A DNA stretch of 64,000 bases from Andrena cerasifolii (taxonomy: Eukaryota; Arthropoda; Insecta; Hymenoptera; Andrenidae), in the NCBI RefSeq assembly GCF_050908995.1, contig NC_135119.1, positions 20,117,001 to 20,181,000 on the forward strand. Direction: 5' to 3'. Each line of letters starts with the position of its first letter. Position 1 is the stretch's first letter. The notes beneath the pieces are model-generated. The model did no database searches, was not told where the DNA came from, and saw nothing but the letters and a program-made list of their open reading frames with translations. The translations under genes and the position numbers were made by a program. Positions 45,880 to 57,529 of this stretch are shown here, in pieces.

Positions 45880-46900
45880 GCCTAGGCGTCGTCCTCGCTA
45901 TTTCCCAATTGCTAGCAAACCCGTCTGTCTACAGCGCACCTCCACTTTCCCAATCGTCGCGCGACACAAATTCTCCCGTCCTACCCCTATTACACTATTT
46001 CGCGTTCCACGTCAATTGCCTCTATCTATTAATGAGTCAATTACACACCCGGAGGGTAAACAATTTTAATACACCCATAATTAACGCGCCATGGTACCAA
46101 GCACCGGCGGTGCCTGGCTGGGAGCCTTCCAGCGGGAACGAATTCCAGCCCGGGGGAAATTACAGGAATCGCAGAAACTCTACTCTTGTTAAATCGCGAT
46201 TAAAACCAGTATACACGCTTTAAGCGCGCCCGACCCGTTAGCGGCGTCGACCTGTTCCCCGACAGTCGAAATCGTAATCCACGCTCGAGCGACTCGCGCG
46301 CCCGCCTCTCGATAGGTGGTCCAAGGGAGAGTTCAGCTCTCACGGATTTCAGTCTCCAAGTCGCGCACACGTCCGTCAGCTACGCGCATCCCAAGAAACC
46401 ACTTTTCATTAAGGGGAGCAGTGGCACTAGGGCGGGTGGGTGGGGGGTAGGGGGAGGGCGACGAAGAAGGAGCAGCAGAAGGTGGGAATGAAAGAAAGAC
46501 AAAAGAAGAAACCTGCTCGCGGATCCGACCGCGGTTTTCCAGCGCGTTCCCCAATCGATTGCGCAACAGAGTTTCGCGCGGTGGTGCGCCTTATAGGAAA
46601 CGCAGCGCGGGCTCCGAGAAACTAGTCCGTAGAAATTTATTCCGACGAAGCGAGAACAACAAATTACTAGCCGTAATCGATCTTTGCTAATACGACGCGT
46701 CTGGAATGCCTCGGCGAGCAGCTCGGTCCCAGATCCAGAGCCGAGACCGTTTTAAAAGCACCGGCAGCGCGTCGATTTACGCGAAAATCAATCATTCCGT
46801 TCCGCGTCGTCCCACTTTCGCTGGAAAAACCAGATTGCAAAATGATCCTTTCAATAAGACGCTGTCGGGTAATTAACATTCCGAGATTGTGGGTGGGTAC
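45880..46900. other. GC-rich island
   Basis: CpG-rich. Frames at 45839-46069 +, 45858-46223 +, 46333-46566 - and others lack domains. It holds a strong G-quadruplex motif at 46430-46458 and an AATTAACGCGCCATGG-type patch near 46080. Confidence 0.4.
46430..46458 (+). other. Strong G-quadruplex motif
   Basis: Six runs of at least three G with loops of one or two bases (GGGCGGGTGGGTGGGGGG then TAGGGGGAGGG). Loops this short are known to favour very stable parallel quadruplexes. Confidence 0.7.
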
Positions 46901-46996
46901 ACGCTGAGGCTTGTTCGCGATGATCGGTTGGATGATCGAGAATGCAAATAGCTACTGTCCACGATCGTGGAATGTTTTTTTTTTAACATTTGTTAA

Positions 46997-47223
46997 TTAA
47001 CCCTTAACTGGTATCTTGGGGTCGCTCATGACCCCAGGCACGCAAAGTTCGCTGCAAAATTTTTGGTTGTCTAAGCTTGTAAACTGTTTTTCTAATTAAT
47101 TTTATAATAATAGTTTAACTTTCTAGGTTTCTATTATTTTATACATTACCTAAGAACGAAATATTTTTTGTTCAAAAACGTTTGCCAAAAACAGTATACC
47201 AGTTAAGGGTTAATCCCAAAACG
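46997..47223. mobile_element. TTAACCCTTAACTGG MITE, copy B (227 bp)
   Basis: The ends are TTAACCCTTAACTGGTAT and ATACCAGTTAAGGGTTAA, identical to copy A at 8784-9071 over 18 bases. Inside, GGGGTCGCTCATGACCCCAG and then GCAAAATTTTTGGTTG match copy A in reverse orientation. TTAA is at both edges. It is 61 bp shorter than copy A. It is non-coding. Confidence 0.88.
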
Positions 47224-47929
47224 TAGATTGGAAGATAAGAGGAATCGAACGACGAAGGTGTAAAAATGGCACGTGTTGTGACTAATCTGGATGGAAATAG
47301 AGCGTGAGCTCATGGTTGTAAAAATTGTTTCCGCGCATCGATTTATTACTAATATGGATGAGGTTCTGAGAGATTAAAAGTGGTTCATCGTGGTTAATTA
47401 AACCTCTGACAGATTGCTCACTGATCTAAATGAGTCGCCCCGGTGCCTCATCCCTCAATTATTCCCCTTTCAATGGAATCGCGAGAGGAAGAAAAAGCCA
47501 GACGTGAATCACTCTGACCAAACTTAGAGGAGCATCGTGAAGAGGTTGGTCCGCTTGACAACTCTCAAGCATCGATCCTAAATATCATTATACTCGAACA
47601 TCTACTATACTTTCAAATTATTACCCTTAATCGTCCAGTGTACCTACTTTGCGAGCCTTATCCTTCACAATTCTCTTCCCGAACACTTAGTCTTTCCAGG
47701 TATCAATTTTTCTAACCACACTGCTTGTTACTCAACATCTGATACTGCAATTTGCAACAAATTAACAGTTAATGTCGCTACATACTCTTCCAAAATATTA
47801 TTCAAAACTTAGCGCTATTTCCTATTTCCGAACACCCAGTATATAATTCCCCAAACGTTACTCTGACACCCTCAAATTTCCCAAACCCTAACCTTTAACA
47901 CCCCCCTTCTCAAACACTCCAAACATCCA
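47224..47929. other. Spacer, no gene seen
   Basis: AT-rich, with no frame or repeat recognised. Confidence 0.38.
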
Positions 47930-49300
47930 CCTTAACGCCACTCCCAGAACCTCTTCGACCTTCCTCTACAAAGTCCACCTCGCACGCCCACGGTATACAA
48001 AAATGAACGCCCCGCGTCCAGCAATAAAACCTTCGGGCACAAATTAAAATGAAAGCACAGTGAGAGCAGCACTCCTCGCGGGATCACGCGGCCTGGCAAT
48101 AACCGTCGTTCCCTGCGGGCCCAACGGAGGACCCCGTGCGCCGGCGGCGCGATTTTACGCACGGGACAGGTCGTGCAGCGCGGCAACTATGAAATTTCAG
48201 CGCGGCCGTTACCGCGAATTCATTAAGGAACTTTTCTCGGCTGCCGCGCCAGGCAATACCTGCATATTAAGCGTAATTACGCTCTCTGTCCGCTTTGTAC
48301 CAGAGCCGCGCACACATGGTGGACCGGGTGTGTAATATCGACGAGCACGTGAGCGCATGCGCGCTACATAATTTTACGCGCAACCCTCCCTCCCTCCCTG
48401 TCCCTCCGCCCGTCTCCCTCTGGCCAGAGAGAGCAGAGGCTTTTAAAGCCCTGAACCTCCGCGTCTGCCTACCCGCGGGTAGAAAAGCTTCTCCGCCGTT
48501 TAATTTATGTAGGAAGCTAGGAAAGCCGGCGTGGAAAAAAAAAGTCCGAACATGTGACGCCGCAAAAACCACGACTGCCGTTATAATTTATACGCTAAAA
48601 CGCCGCGTGTACGGTGCGCGCACTTTCTAGCCACGGGATTTCGCCGTTTCGTGAGCTCTCCTCTCGCGCACCGAGGCAGGGGCCCTCGCTCCCTGTCACG
48701 TGGTAGCCCTCCCTTCGTCGCGAACCACCGACCCTCATATCGTCCGCGTTTCCGTGGAACCCGCTGCTCTCTTCTTTTTTTTTTTTCCCTCGTCCGCCGC
48801 TTCTTTTTTCCCCCGCCGAGCCCCAGCGACGTTCGACACGGAGGAACGAGAGGAATGCCGGGTACCACGGGGCGAATGGTAAAAGTTGCCCGATACGTGT
48901 TACTTAACGATGCTAGGAACGAGTCTGAATGAAGCCAGCAGCTGAAATCGAAACCGCGTTCGCCCTGCTGAATGAGACAGCCGCGAGATGGAGGAAGGAG
49001 GACTGCTCCCCCGGTCACTTCGTGTCCATCATGAATTATTTCCACGGTTATTCACCACTCTTTGGGTGTGCGAATACGTCCCCCTCGGGCATGATTATGG
49101 TATGGCTGCTGGGTGTATCGGTGGTTGGATTGATGTTATGTGCTGGTTTCGTTGCGGAGTGTAACAAAGTGAAGGAATTCGACCTTCGCGGAAGCTGGCT
49201 TTGATAGATAGAGAATGGATGTACACAGAGTGGGAATAATGTGTCGGTTGCCCACGGGGCAAGAAGAAATGCATCGTTTGCTCCAGTGGAGGAAGTCGGG
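47930..49300. other. Large GC-rich island
   Basis: About 1.4 kb, CpG-rich. Many frames overlap on both strands (47932-48186 -, 48060-48335 +, 48267-48572 -, 48295-48630 +, 48581-49045 -), without domains. The 91-codon frame at 48929 is the only one with a coherent protein-like feature. It is a candidate regulatory or promoter-proximal region. Confidence 0.4.
48929..49204 (+). CDS. Unrecognised 91-residue ORF with one hydrophobic segment
   Basis: The ATG follows directly on an in-frame TGA (48926-48928), and the frame ends at TGA 49202-49204. The product would have an N-glycosylation sequon (Asn15-Glu-Thr), cysteines at 26, 47, 71 and 78, and a hydrophobic stretch at about residues 55-76 long enough to span a membrane. 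A short polar tail follows (ECNKVKEFDLRGSWL). No family is recognised. The opposite strand carries an overlapping 87-codon frame, so chance is a real possibility. It is kept because hydrophobic and polar regions separate more cleanly than in neighbouring frames. Confidence 0.2.
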   Translation: MKPAAEIETAFALLNETAARWRKEDCSPGHFVSIMNYFHGYSPLFGCANTSPSGMIMVWLLGVSVVGLMLCAGFVAECNKVKEFDLRGSWL

Positions 49301-49429
49301 TGTTGAAGCAAAGATACTGTTGTGGGGAAACTTAGAACTCCATACGGAGATTATTTAGGTGAGTAAATTTGGGGTTATTACTTTTTGTTCTAAAGTCTTG
49401 TTTATTGCAAGGGAAAGAAAAATTTGGTT

Positions 49430-50055
49430 AAATTTAACAGAAACTTATTTAATTTTTAAATCTCTAATTAAATCTTAATATAATTTACATGAAAATAATT
49501 ACCTAATCTTTAATTTTCTAAATTTAAGATTAAATTTTTAATTTTCAAAACTCCAATTAAATCTTAATATAATTTACGTCAAAATAGTTACCTAATCTTT
49601 TATTTTCTAAATTCAAGATTAAATTTTTAATTTTCAAAACTCCAATTAAATCTTAATATAATTTACGTCAAAATAATTACCTAATCTTTAATTTACTAAA
49701 TTTAAAATAAAATTATTTAATTTTAAATTTAAAATAAAATTATTTAATTTTAAATTTAACATGAAACGATTTAATTTTCAAATTTCCAATTAAATCTTAA
49801 TATAATTTACATCAAAATAATTACCTAATCTTTAATTTTCTAAATTTAAGATAAAATTATTTAATTTTAAATTTAACATGAAATGATTTAATTTTCAAAT
49901 TTCCAATTAAATCTTAATATAATTTACATCAAAATAATTACCTAATCTTTAATTTTCTAAATTTAAGATAAAATTATTTAATTTTCAAAACTCCAATTAA
50001 ATCTTAATATAATTTAGTTCAAAATAATTACCTAATCTTTAATTTTCAATTAAAT
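49430..50055. repeat. Minisatellite, 89-bp basic unit, about six copies
   Basis: The phrase TTACCTAATCTTTAATTTTC recurs at 49499, 49588, 49677 (variant), 49821, 49938 and 50028, with spacings of 89, 89, 144, 117 and 90 bases. Two units are lengthened by internal repeats of AAATTTAAAATAAAATTATT. A partial unit precedes the array from about 49430. Composition is almost wholly A and T. Confidence 0.88.
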
Positions 50056-50539
50056 CTAACATAACAAAATTTCGATAGTCATCAAGAACAGCACGGCGAT
50101 ATTCAGGAAGATTCGCATAGTATGACAGTAAACGATAATAATAGCTGTTACGAGTGGAATGGAACTTTGCATAATCTCAGTATAAATTGCTGTTTACTAT
50201 CTGCTAGTTAAACGTCTATTGACAGCCATCTAATTAAAGCTACTCAATCTAACTTATAATCCAAACAGTAGTGAACCTGCCTAAGCGAATTTGACATTCA
50301 TGATAGAGTCAGCAACATACACAACGAATTCCTAATCTGTGGTTAAAACATACGTAATAATTGTTTCTCGAATATTCAAATCAAACTTAAGAGATTTGTA
50401 AAAGAACCTGCCTAGTGCCGCTGATGAGGAGACACCCAACAAATCAAGCAACCGTGATCTCACGCACTCGAGTTTTGATTCCCAGGGAACTCGATAACTC
50501 CCAATTTCTCTCGCGACGCTTAATCTATTTTAAATTTCA
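50056..50539. other. Spacer
   Basis: Nothing is recognised. Confidence 0.35.
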
Positions 50540-50990
50540 ATGTTTTCGTGAAGAAGTGAATTATGGGACCGAAGAAGACGAGGTCGTCGGTGGAACTTCT
50601 TCCTCCGCAGAGCCGCGCGACCTCAGACGCGCCACGTGATCGTCCCCCTCCCACGTTTACATTCGTTCCTTTTTTTTTTTATTGTAAAAAACGGCCAAGA
50701 GGAAGGGAACACACGAGAAATGGCAAAAGAAACGGTGTTATAAATAAAACTGAAACTCAGCGGTACATTAAAGTACGTGTTTTCTCCGCGCGTATCCACC
50801 CGTTCAACGCAGCGATTTATCCGACAATCAAGAAGGCAGAAGGTGGAATAAAGGCGGAGAGGGACCAGCGTGGAAGCCACGTTACAAAGAAAATGAAAAG
50901 CCGACGGCGAGGAACACGCGCGTTCCCTCCGCGAATTACCACACTAATCTGGGCGATCAAAAGAATAGGAGGAACTGGGGCAAAAAATGG
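50540..50990. other. GC-richer island
   Basis: A 143-codon plus frame (50563-50994) is Lys/Arg-rich without a domain and overlaps an 85-codon minus frame. Probably non-coding. Confidence 0.35.
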
Positions 50991-51859
50991 TTAGAATATA
51001 GAGAAATATCAAGGAGTATGCGCAACTTTTAAATTGCAGGCTTCCTGTGTGAAACTCCGGCCGCGAAACACGCCGTTTCAGCGATCAAAGGAGTTGAAAT
51101 CTGAATGGGAGCTTGGGGAATGATGTCAGTGAAGTCTATAGGATTTCTGGAATATTGAACTAATTACTAAAGAAACGCAGGGTTGGCAAGAATTAATTTT
51201 ATGCGATAACGTGTGTCTTAATCGTAGGGAGGATACACTTTAATATCATCAGTCGTTTGACGGTAAAATTTATTTTGTAATAATTCTTGCATAGTGTTAC
51301 GCAGTGGTACACAATTTGAAGTTCCTTCAATTAGGTTTGACTGTTAAGGTGTATTTTTAGTGATATACAGTAACTGTCGTTCTAAATTAAATAATATATG
51401 CCGATGTAAGACAAGTCGAGTATACTATGATAGTACATGCAAAAAAGAGCATAATTTTGAAATACTAAAAATACTTCAAATGCTATCCAAAAGATAAGGT
51501 AGATGCGCAATTTAAACCTTCCTACTGCAATGAATTATCGTTAGGCAATCGATATCATTCCACCTTATGGATTACGTTGAACTAATGTACGCTCACACCT
51601 GTTCGTCCAACACAAAATTCATCTTCACACATACACCACTCTGAATAGCTAACCAACACCAACCAGGCTACACCTACGCTCAGGTACATGTATCTGCAGT
51701 GGCATTCAAATGAACGATTAACCACTATTTAATACCAACGCTCTAACGATTCCTCACAGTTAAGTTGACAAAAATAGATGCCCTATACATACGACCCCTC
51801 GCATTCAAATTCTACCAATTTTCTTAACCCACACCTATCAACCTTCCCTCCACCAATGT
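50991..51859. other. Spacer, no gene seen
   Basis: AT-rich. Nothing is recognised. Confidence 0.38.
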
Positions 51860-52800
51860 TGCTAAAGTCCTTCAAGCATCGATTCCCGAACCGAATCAAT
51901 CACCATGCGCCCAAAGCGGATCCATCATCACCCACCCCTCACCCCGACGTCCGCAGAGATCTCATTTCCACCGTGTCGGTCCCAAAACCGACAAATCGAG
52001 CCGAATCGCCGGTGCCAGGGATCGACAAACGCCCCAGTGTCCCAGATAGATCGTCGAGCGGCTGGGGGATCGGGATGAAATTGGCAAACGAGGTCGTCGC
52101 CTGTTGGAGCAGTCGAGACGGGCCCAGAGGACCTCTCTGTTTCCCACAGACTCCGAGACGCGGCTGTTCCTCCGCGGAGGAAGAAGCGAGGAGGACAACG
52201 GGAGCAACAAGACCAGGCGGAAGGGAAAAAGAAATAACGAAAACGGCCGTGGCAAAAGGCTGCTTTAGCCTGGCCAGATCCCGCCTGGACGATAACGGGA
52301 GGACACATCGCCACCTCGGCGCGACGATCGTAAAACTTGGTCAGGTAAAGGCGCGGCCCGTTTGAGACCTGCTGCTAGAAGGACGGACGGGAGCTGGTTA
52401 TAGTTTAGGTATTATAGTCAGGACGACTGCTCCTCTCGTCGGTCTATCGCGAGGGGTGCTGCACGTACCGTACGTGTTCCCTTCGGGGTGGTCCCCGCGA
52501 CGACATCGGTTCATTAATCGGCCAGATACCCGAGAAAAATGCGCTTTTACGGCCCCACCTCTTCGGTGGGGCCCGATCGTGCAGCCGTGCTGCGCACACC
52601 GTGACGCGATCTACCCAGCTCTGTCAGCAGCTGCCCTGCATCTTCTTTTCGTCTTATTGCAGTATCGGGGCAACGATTGCTGGACAGATAGCGATTGCAC
52701 TCGGTCGTTCGGTTGACCTGCTGGATGGTGACGAGTCCACTCGTGAATCCTTGCAACTTGAGGTTATAGGGGGCAAGCAAATAGTGCAGTGCGTTGTATG
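51860..52800. other. GC-rich island with a strong hairpin
   Basis: CpG-rich. A 195-codon plus frame (51778-52365) overlaps 128- and 97-codon minus frames. None has a domain, and the long frame begins in AT-rich flank. At 52551-52573 a perfect 9-bp stem (GGCCCCACC with GGTGGGGCC) closes on a 5-base loop. Confidence 0.38.
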
Positions 52801-54397
52801 TGTTGGAGCATGATACCAGAATTGAATTCAGCGCCCAAGATGCTTTAAGCTGTTGTCATTATGCGTGATTTCCCTTCTCCTCTCTGCATTCGTCGTTCGA
52901 ACTGGTTCGAACTTCGGCATGTTGTTTTACAAGCAATAATGTTACGTTGAAGTCAAGCCCAGCAAATTTCATCCCTTACCATCAATTTGTGACGTGTGTT
53001 GTCGGCATAAGGGGTTGATTTAATTTCGTAGGTTCAGGATATGTGATTTTAGATGAGGGGACGTTTTTGGTTAGAAGTGACAGGGTTATTAGGTTTATGG
53101 AGCAGGGAGTGGAGATCAAGTGTTATGGCAGCGGGGCGTTCGTCTTTGGTTTTGCGTTAATGAGAGGAACGAGTGGAGTTCTTTTTTAGGGCGATGCTTC
53201 TGGGAGTACGTTAGACTTGTCCCCTTTTTGCGGTTGTTGGAGTGTGAAATTGAAAGTAGATAAGAAGCATTCCAGGAACTTTGTGAAAGTCAGAAGGAAA
53301 CTGTGGCTTTTACCCTTAATCGTGTAGGAATAATTCGACAATGATTTATTAAATTTTAGGGTACGTTTGCTGTGGCCGTACTTGAAATTTCAAGCAACTA
53401 AAGTATTGAGTTTTAAGCTGAGAATGCTGGGCAAAATAACAACCTTAGTAACTCACATTCACATTTTCAACTGAATGAGTTTGAGTTTCCAAAAATTTGC
53501 AAACTAATTTTCTTGTAAGTTAACGTGCATTTAAGCACAGGTAAAGCATAATAATATTACAAACATTCATTTAACTCGAATCCTATTCCGACTATTAATT
53601 TAACTAATAATTCTTAAGTGATACATAGTAACTTTCTCGCTAATCGTTCTACAGTATCGTCATTACAGTACAATGCGCGTACGGTCAGAAATTAATAAAC
53701 TGTAATATGCTTACTAAATTATTAAATGGAGAGGGCAAGGTTGCTGTTTGTATTAATTACCAAGTTCCCTTAAATTTTACTAGTCAAGAGAGCAGATCTC
53801 CCAGAGAGATACATCTTTACGGTTCGCTTCTTCGATAAATTCTAATCAGCTGGCCACCATCTTGAGCGTACACCGCCAGTTCTACCAGCAATTAACTGTC
53901 GCCCGTTAATTATTAAAGGCACGGTCAATCGCGCATATACGCACAGTCCTCGCCAGTTTCGAGCTGCCCAATTATATGGGAAATGATACTCATTCGATCG
54001 CTCATTAAATTTTACACCAGGAGGATTCCTCTAAAAATACATTGCCAGCTTCTCCAGACTCCGTTTGATTAATGAATCTGAACGGGGGAACCGGAAGTAA
54101 TGCCGCGCTCTTTAACGCGTCAAAGCTTGTGATTTCTTATGTGTTTTTAGGGTGACTGAGATTAATGTCAAAAATCCCCTTCCGTTTCTTCTATATCGGT
54201 ACATGTATCGAGCAATGTTTACAACATGCTTTCTTTCTCTTCGTTTCCACAGAAGAACGTAAGTGTACACGAGTTTCCCACGACTGCCTGGTAAAAAGAT
54301 CGATTTTATCAAACGCGGGATTGTAATTTCTCAGAGTGGGTACGTTAAAATCAGTAAACGCATGCGCACACTTTGCAGACTTGAGCTTGCTCACAGT
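52801..54397. other. AT-rich spacer
   Basis: No gene or bounded repeat was seen. About 53830-54110 is more balanced, with several TTAATTAT cores. Confidence 0.38.
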
Positions 54398-55421
54398 TAG
54401 TGTTCCTGAGTTCTCGATCTTTTCTCTTTCTCGAAAAATAAGAAATTAGATCATACTTCTTGAGAATTCTCGAGAATTCTCGAGAAATTGAAAACGAATA
54501 TTACAAAATTTATATTTTTGGAATAATGTTGATTTATCAAACACAAGAAAACTTTAACTAATTATTCATTTTTGTCCAATTCGCACAAAACTTGTATAAA
54601 TGATAAGACAGATATTAAATATAATTGATTTTTATTTAATACAAAATTTGTGCAAAGCGAAACATTCTATTTCTTTTCTTTTTCTTGTGATAAAATTTGT
54701 AGCTGTGGAAAAATATCTTTCGTTTTGATTGGATGTTGGGTTCATCATATGTAGCACACGCAAAAGTTATGGTAAATTGATTGTTCCTCTTCCAGCGGAC
54801 TGAAAAATATGAAATTTCTATGTTAAAGTCCGGAATTTATATTTTTCTTGGTTGATACTAAATTCTTGGAGGCTCTCTGCGATTGCTAACTCTAATTGTT
54901 TTCTTAATGGTAATTCTTCATTTTGAGGATCCGTAAGTTTTTCAGTATTTCCTGTTACTGTTATATTTTCCAAAAAGTCTAGCTACTTAGAATTTGTTTT
55001 GCCGTTTTATACATAGCTGTCTTAGATATTAAATGACAAAAACGCGTCTGTTGAATCTTTTTGAAGAGATTCTGGATTACATGTGCAAAAATTTTGTAAG
55101 GGATACAATAATTTTGTCTCTTCTTTTCGATATTTTTTCTTTCACAGCCACAAGAAACTCATTACTTAATTCAGTAGGTATACAATTTTTCTAAATTGTT
55201 AAATAAGAATTTAAGAGCACCTTCACCAGTAAATAATGTCGAATCTTCTCTACTGAGATTTTCTGTTGTAATTCATATAGGTTCTAATGCTACTAATAAG
55301 ACTTATTGTAAATTGTAGATGTGTTTATACTTTCGCGATTTCCTTGACAGTATTTCTCGAGAAATCAGAAATAAGCAAATCTTAAAATTTCTCGAGAAAG
55401 AATTCTTGAGAAGGAACACTA
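54398..55421 (-). mobile_element. hAT-family element, copy 2, with 8-bp target duplication
   Basis: The element begins TAGTGTTCCT and ends AGGAACACTA, and is flanked by the identical octamer CTCACAGT (54390-54397 and 55422-55429). Sub-terminal CTCGAGAA palindromes lie at about 54465-54490 and 55355-55400. Its body matches 98-929 in reverse complement but is about 190 bases longer, keeping transposase sequence deleted from the other copy. The coding sense is the minus strand. Like copy 1 it is too short and too broken to be autonomous. Confidence 0.9.
54632..55330 (-). pseudogene. Relic of hAT transposase, C-terminal dimerisation region
   Basis: Read on the minus strand, the relic ends with NPTSNQNERYFSTATNFITR, a basic stretch, ALHKFCIK and a stop at 54632-54634. 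The S-x3-ER-x-FS-x-A pattern followed by T-x-R is the signature of the hAT C-terminal dimerisation domain. Upstream pieces are LENITVTGNTEKLTDPQNEE with RKQLELAIAESLQEF (about 54860-54975) and EFLVAVKEKISKRRDKI (about 55100-55155). They are separated by stops and frame changes. No N-terminal BED finger or catalytic Asp region is present, so it cannot act alone. Confidence 0.78.
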
Positions 55422-55429
55422 CTCACAGT

Positions 55430-55599
55430 TGAAAATTTTGAGGTATTTATCAGCCAAACACACATACATATATAATACATACACTACATACTCTCCAAAA
55501 CTCCCATCTGGGAAAGATATAATTTTCCGAAAAAAATTATTCCACATCTTTACCCCATCATATTTTATTCACGAAATATCGCCCACTTTCGAATCGCAC
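55430..55599. other. AT-rich spacer
   Basis: Nothing is seen. Confidence 0.35.
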
Positions 55600-56400
55600 C
55601 ACGCATTTTGAGGCCTCCTGCTCAGAACCACGATGGAAACTACGGTCATCAGCCGGGCGCTGGTCACACACGACGCGCTAACCCAGACGCTAAACGAGGC
55701 CCAATAAAATCTGCCAGACCCAACAACGACACGGTCCTTGACTAGCATTCCTAACGAGGACAACAGTTCATATAAAATCTGGTCGGGCGTTCGCGCAATA
55801 AAGTCATAAAAGGGGGACACGCTTGGAGTCTGGTCCGTTAAGACGGAACGATGTCCCCCAAAGGCTCGCGGGCGTTTATTGGCGTTTCACGTGGGCGTTT
55901 CGCGCATATAAATTCCTGCGAGCGTGTGGAAGGGCCGGCAAGAAATTAGTCAACAAGAAATCGAGGGTGGAGGTTACGCTGGGGCCCGTTTGATCGGGAC
56001 GCGAGACCTCGTGTACAAAGAGAGAAGACAGGTGCAGATCCCTCCGCTCCCGAGCAGAGGCAAGAACCTAGCTATCCTTCATTAGCGCTGTCGTTACCGG
56101 GACGCCGTTTCTTCAGGTACGGGGGCCAGTATCGACGCCGAGCTGCCATTTTTGTGGTTCGACGCGGTCCACTTGAAACGTCGCAAAGAGCAACGCGCGA
56201 CGTCGTTATTGTTCATCGATGAAAGGGTCCTAATTAGCGCAGATCCATTAGCGAGGAATTTTGGATGTGTTCCTGGGAGTCTGTCAATTTTTGTCCACTT
56301 TCAACGTTTCCTGGGAGCGCGAGGATACGTTCGAAGTTTTGAAGGGATCATGGGAATGTGTTTATGTTCTGGAATTAGGTACTTCTTCTCAGTTCTGGAT
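55600..56400. other. GC-rich island
   Basis: CpG-rich to about 56250. It contains a TATA-like ATATAAATTCC near 55905 in a CpG context, with no recognisable gene after it. An 83-codon plus frame (56152-56403) has no domain. Confidence 0.35.
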
Positions 56401-56562
56401 TAATTGATGTCCTTTGAGTACGATTGAGTGATTTCGCGGAAGTCGAAAGTGTCCACAGATTTGCGATTAATAAAGAAGGAAGCTTTGCAACTCTGAAAGG
56501 GTTGATTTTCAGGCGCATGCTTAGTAAACTTACTTTACTGAGTTTAATGAGTACTACCTGAG

Positions 56563-57309
56563 TAGGGGAGACCAGGGTACAGTGAGCCTAAAAAAGTTTG
56601 AAGTAGAATAAAATTTTTTCCTTTCAATAAAAATGTGGGGAAACAGATTTATAATATAGTTTAAACATTACAGCATGTATGGGATAAAGTGAGCTGAAAT
56701 AAAGTAAGAACTTTAATTAAGGATATAGGTAGTTAATAACCGCTTGCGCTGGGATGACGCGTGTAACATGGCAGGTTGTGGCTTTTTTGCACCGTGGTTG
56801 TCAAAAACTGTGGCAGATTTTTCATTTTCTTGAGGTTAGTTTCTGTTCAACCACGCCGCGTGGTTTTCTAGTCAGCTGACAGGTTAGGATATTGCGCACA
56901 TCACTTGCTCGTCTGTTCTTTGCAGCTCACAATCAGTTTACCCCGGTCACTTTACCCCCGAATATGTACTCGGACGAAAATTAGTTATTTAATAATGTTG
57001 GGAATAATGTTTTCTTAAGCGCGTGTACATGTATGTTTACAAGGTTGTTTTAAACACGTAGAAAAAAATTTGAGTTAAAATAACACATTTATGACTCATT
57101 TATCCAAAAAGCTAAATTGAATAGAAAACCAGTCGAAAGTCTCTAAAAATTAATTTCTAAGTATTTAAATAAATTTACATTTTTGATATCTGAATGTGCA
57201 TAATTATCATTATTATATTACATACATTTATTAAATCGCAAAAATTTGTAAATATATTCTATTTTTAAAGAACAAATTGAGGAAGCTCATTTTACCCCGG
57301 TTTCCCCTA
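56563..57309. mobile_element. TAGGGGAGACC element, short copy (747 bp)
   Basis: The left end is TAGGGGAGACCAGGGTACAG with GTGAGC following. The right end is GCTCATTTTACCCCGG followed by TTTCCCCTA. TA is at both edges. Phrases such as TTTACCCCGGTCACTTTACC near 56938 repeat the terminus internally, as in the 16406 copy. The first 11 bases match that copy; the rest has diverged. No transposase is visible. Confidence 0.75.
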
Positions 57310-57529
57310 CTAACGAGTACTACAATTAAATCTAGAAACCTTCCTCTCACAAGGAACCCTCAACTGACAACTCTCTAACATTCATATTCAAAGAGTGCAA
57401 AGTACCTTGGAATTTGAGCTTGGAAAGCCTATTTAGCACAATTTTTCGTGAACTAGAGACAAAGAGAAGGGTTGAATGCGAAAAGTAGTTGATATTTCGC
57501 GGCCAATAACATGGTCAGAAGAAAAACCC
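57310..57529. other. Spacer
   Basis: Nothing is seen. Confidence 0.35.

Noticed and set aside
51778..52365. 195-codon plus-strand frame
   Set aside because: It starts in AT-rich flank, crosses into an island, overlaps two long minus frames and shows no domain.
55900..55915. TATA-box-like ATATAAATTCC in a CpG context
   Set aside because: No start site, exon or gene follows; AT-rich hexamers of this kind are common.
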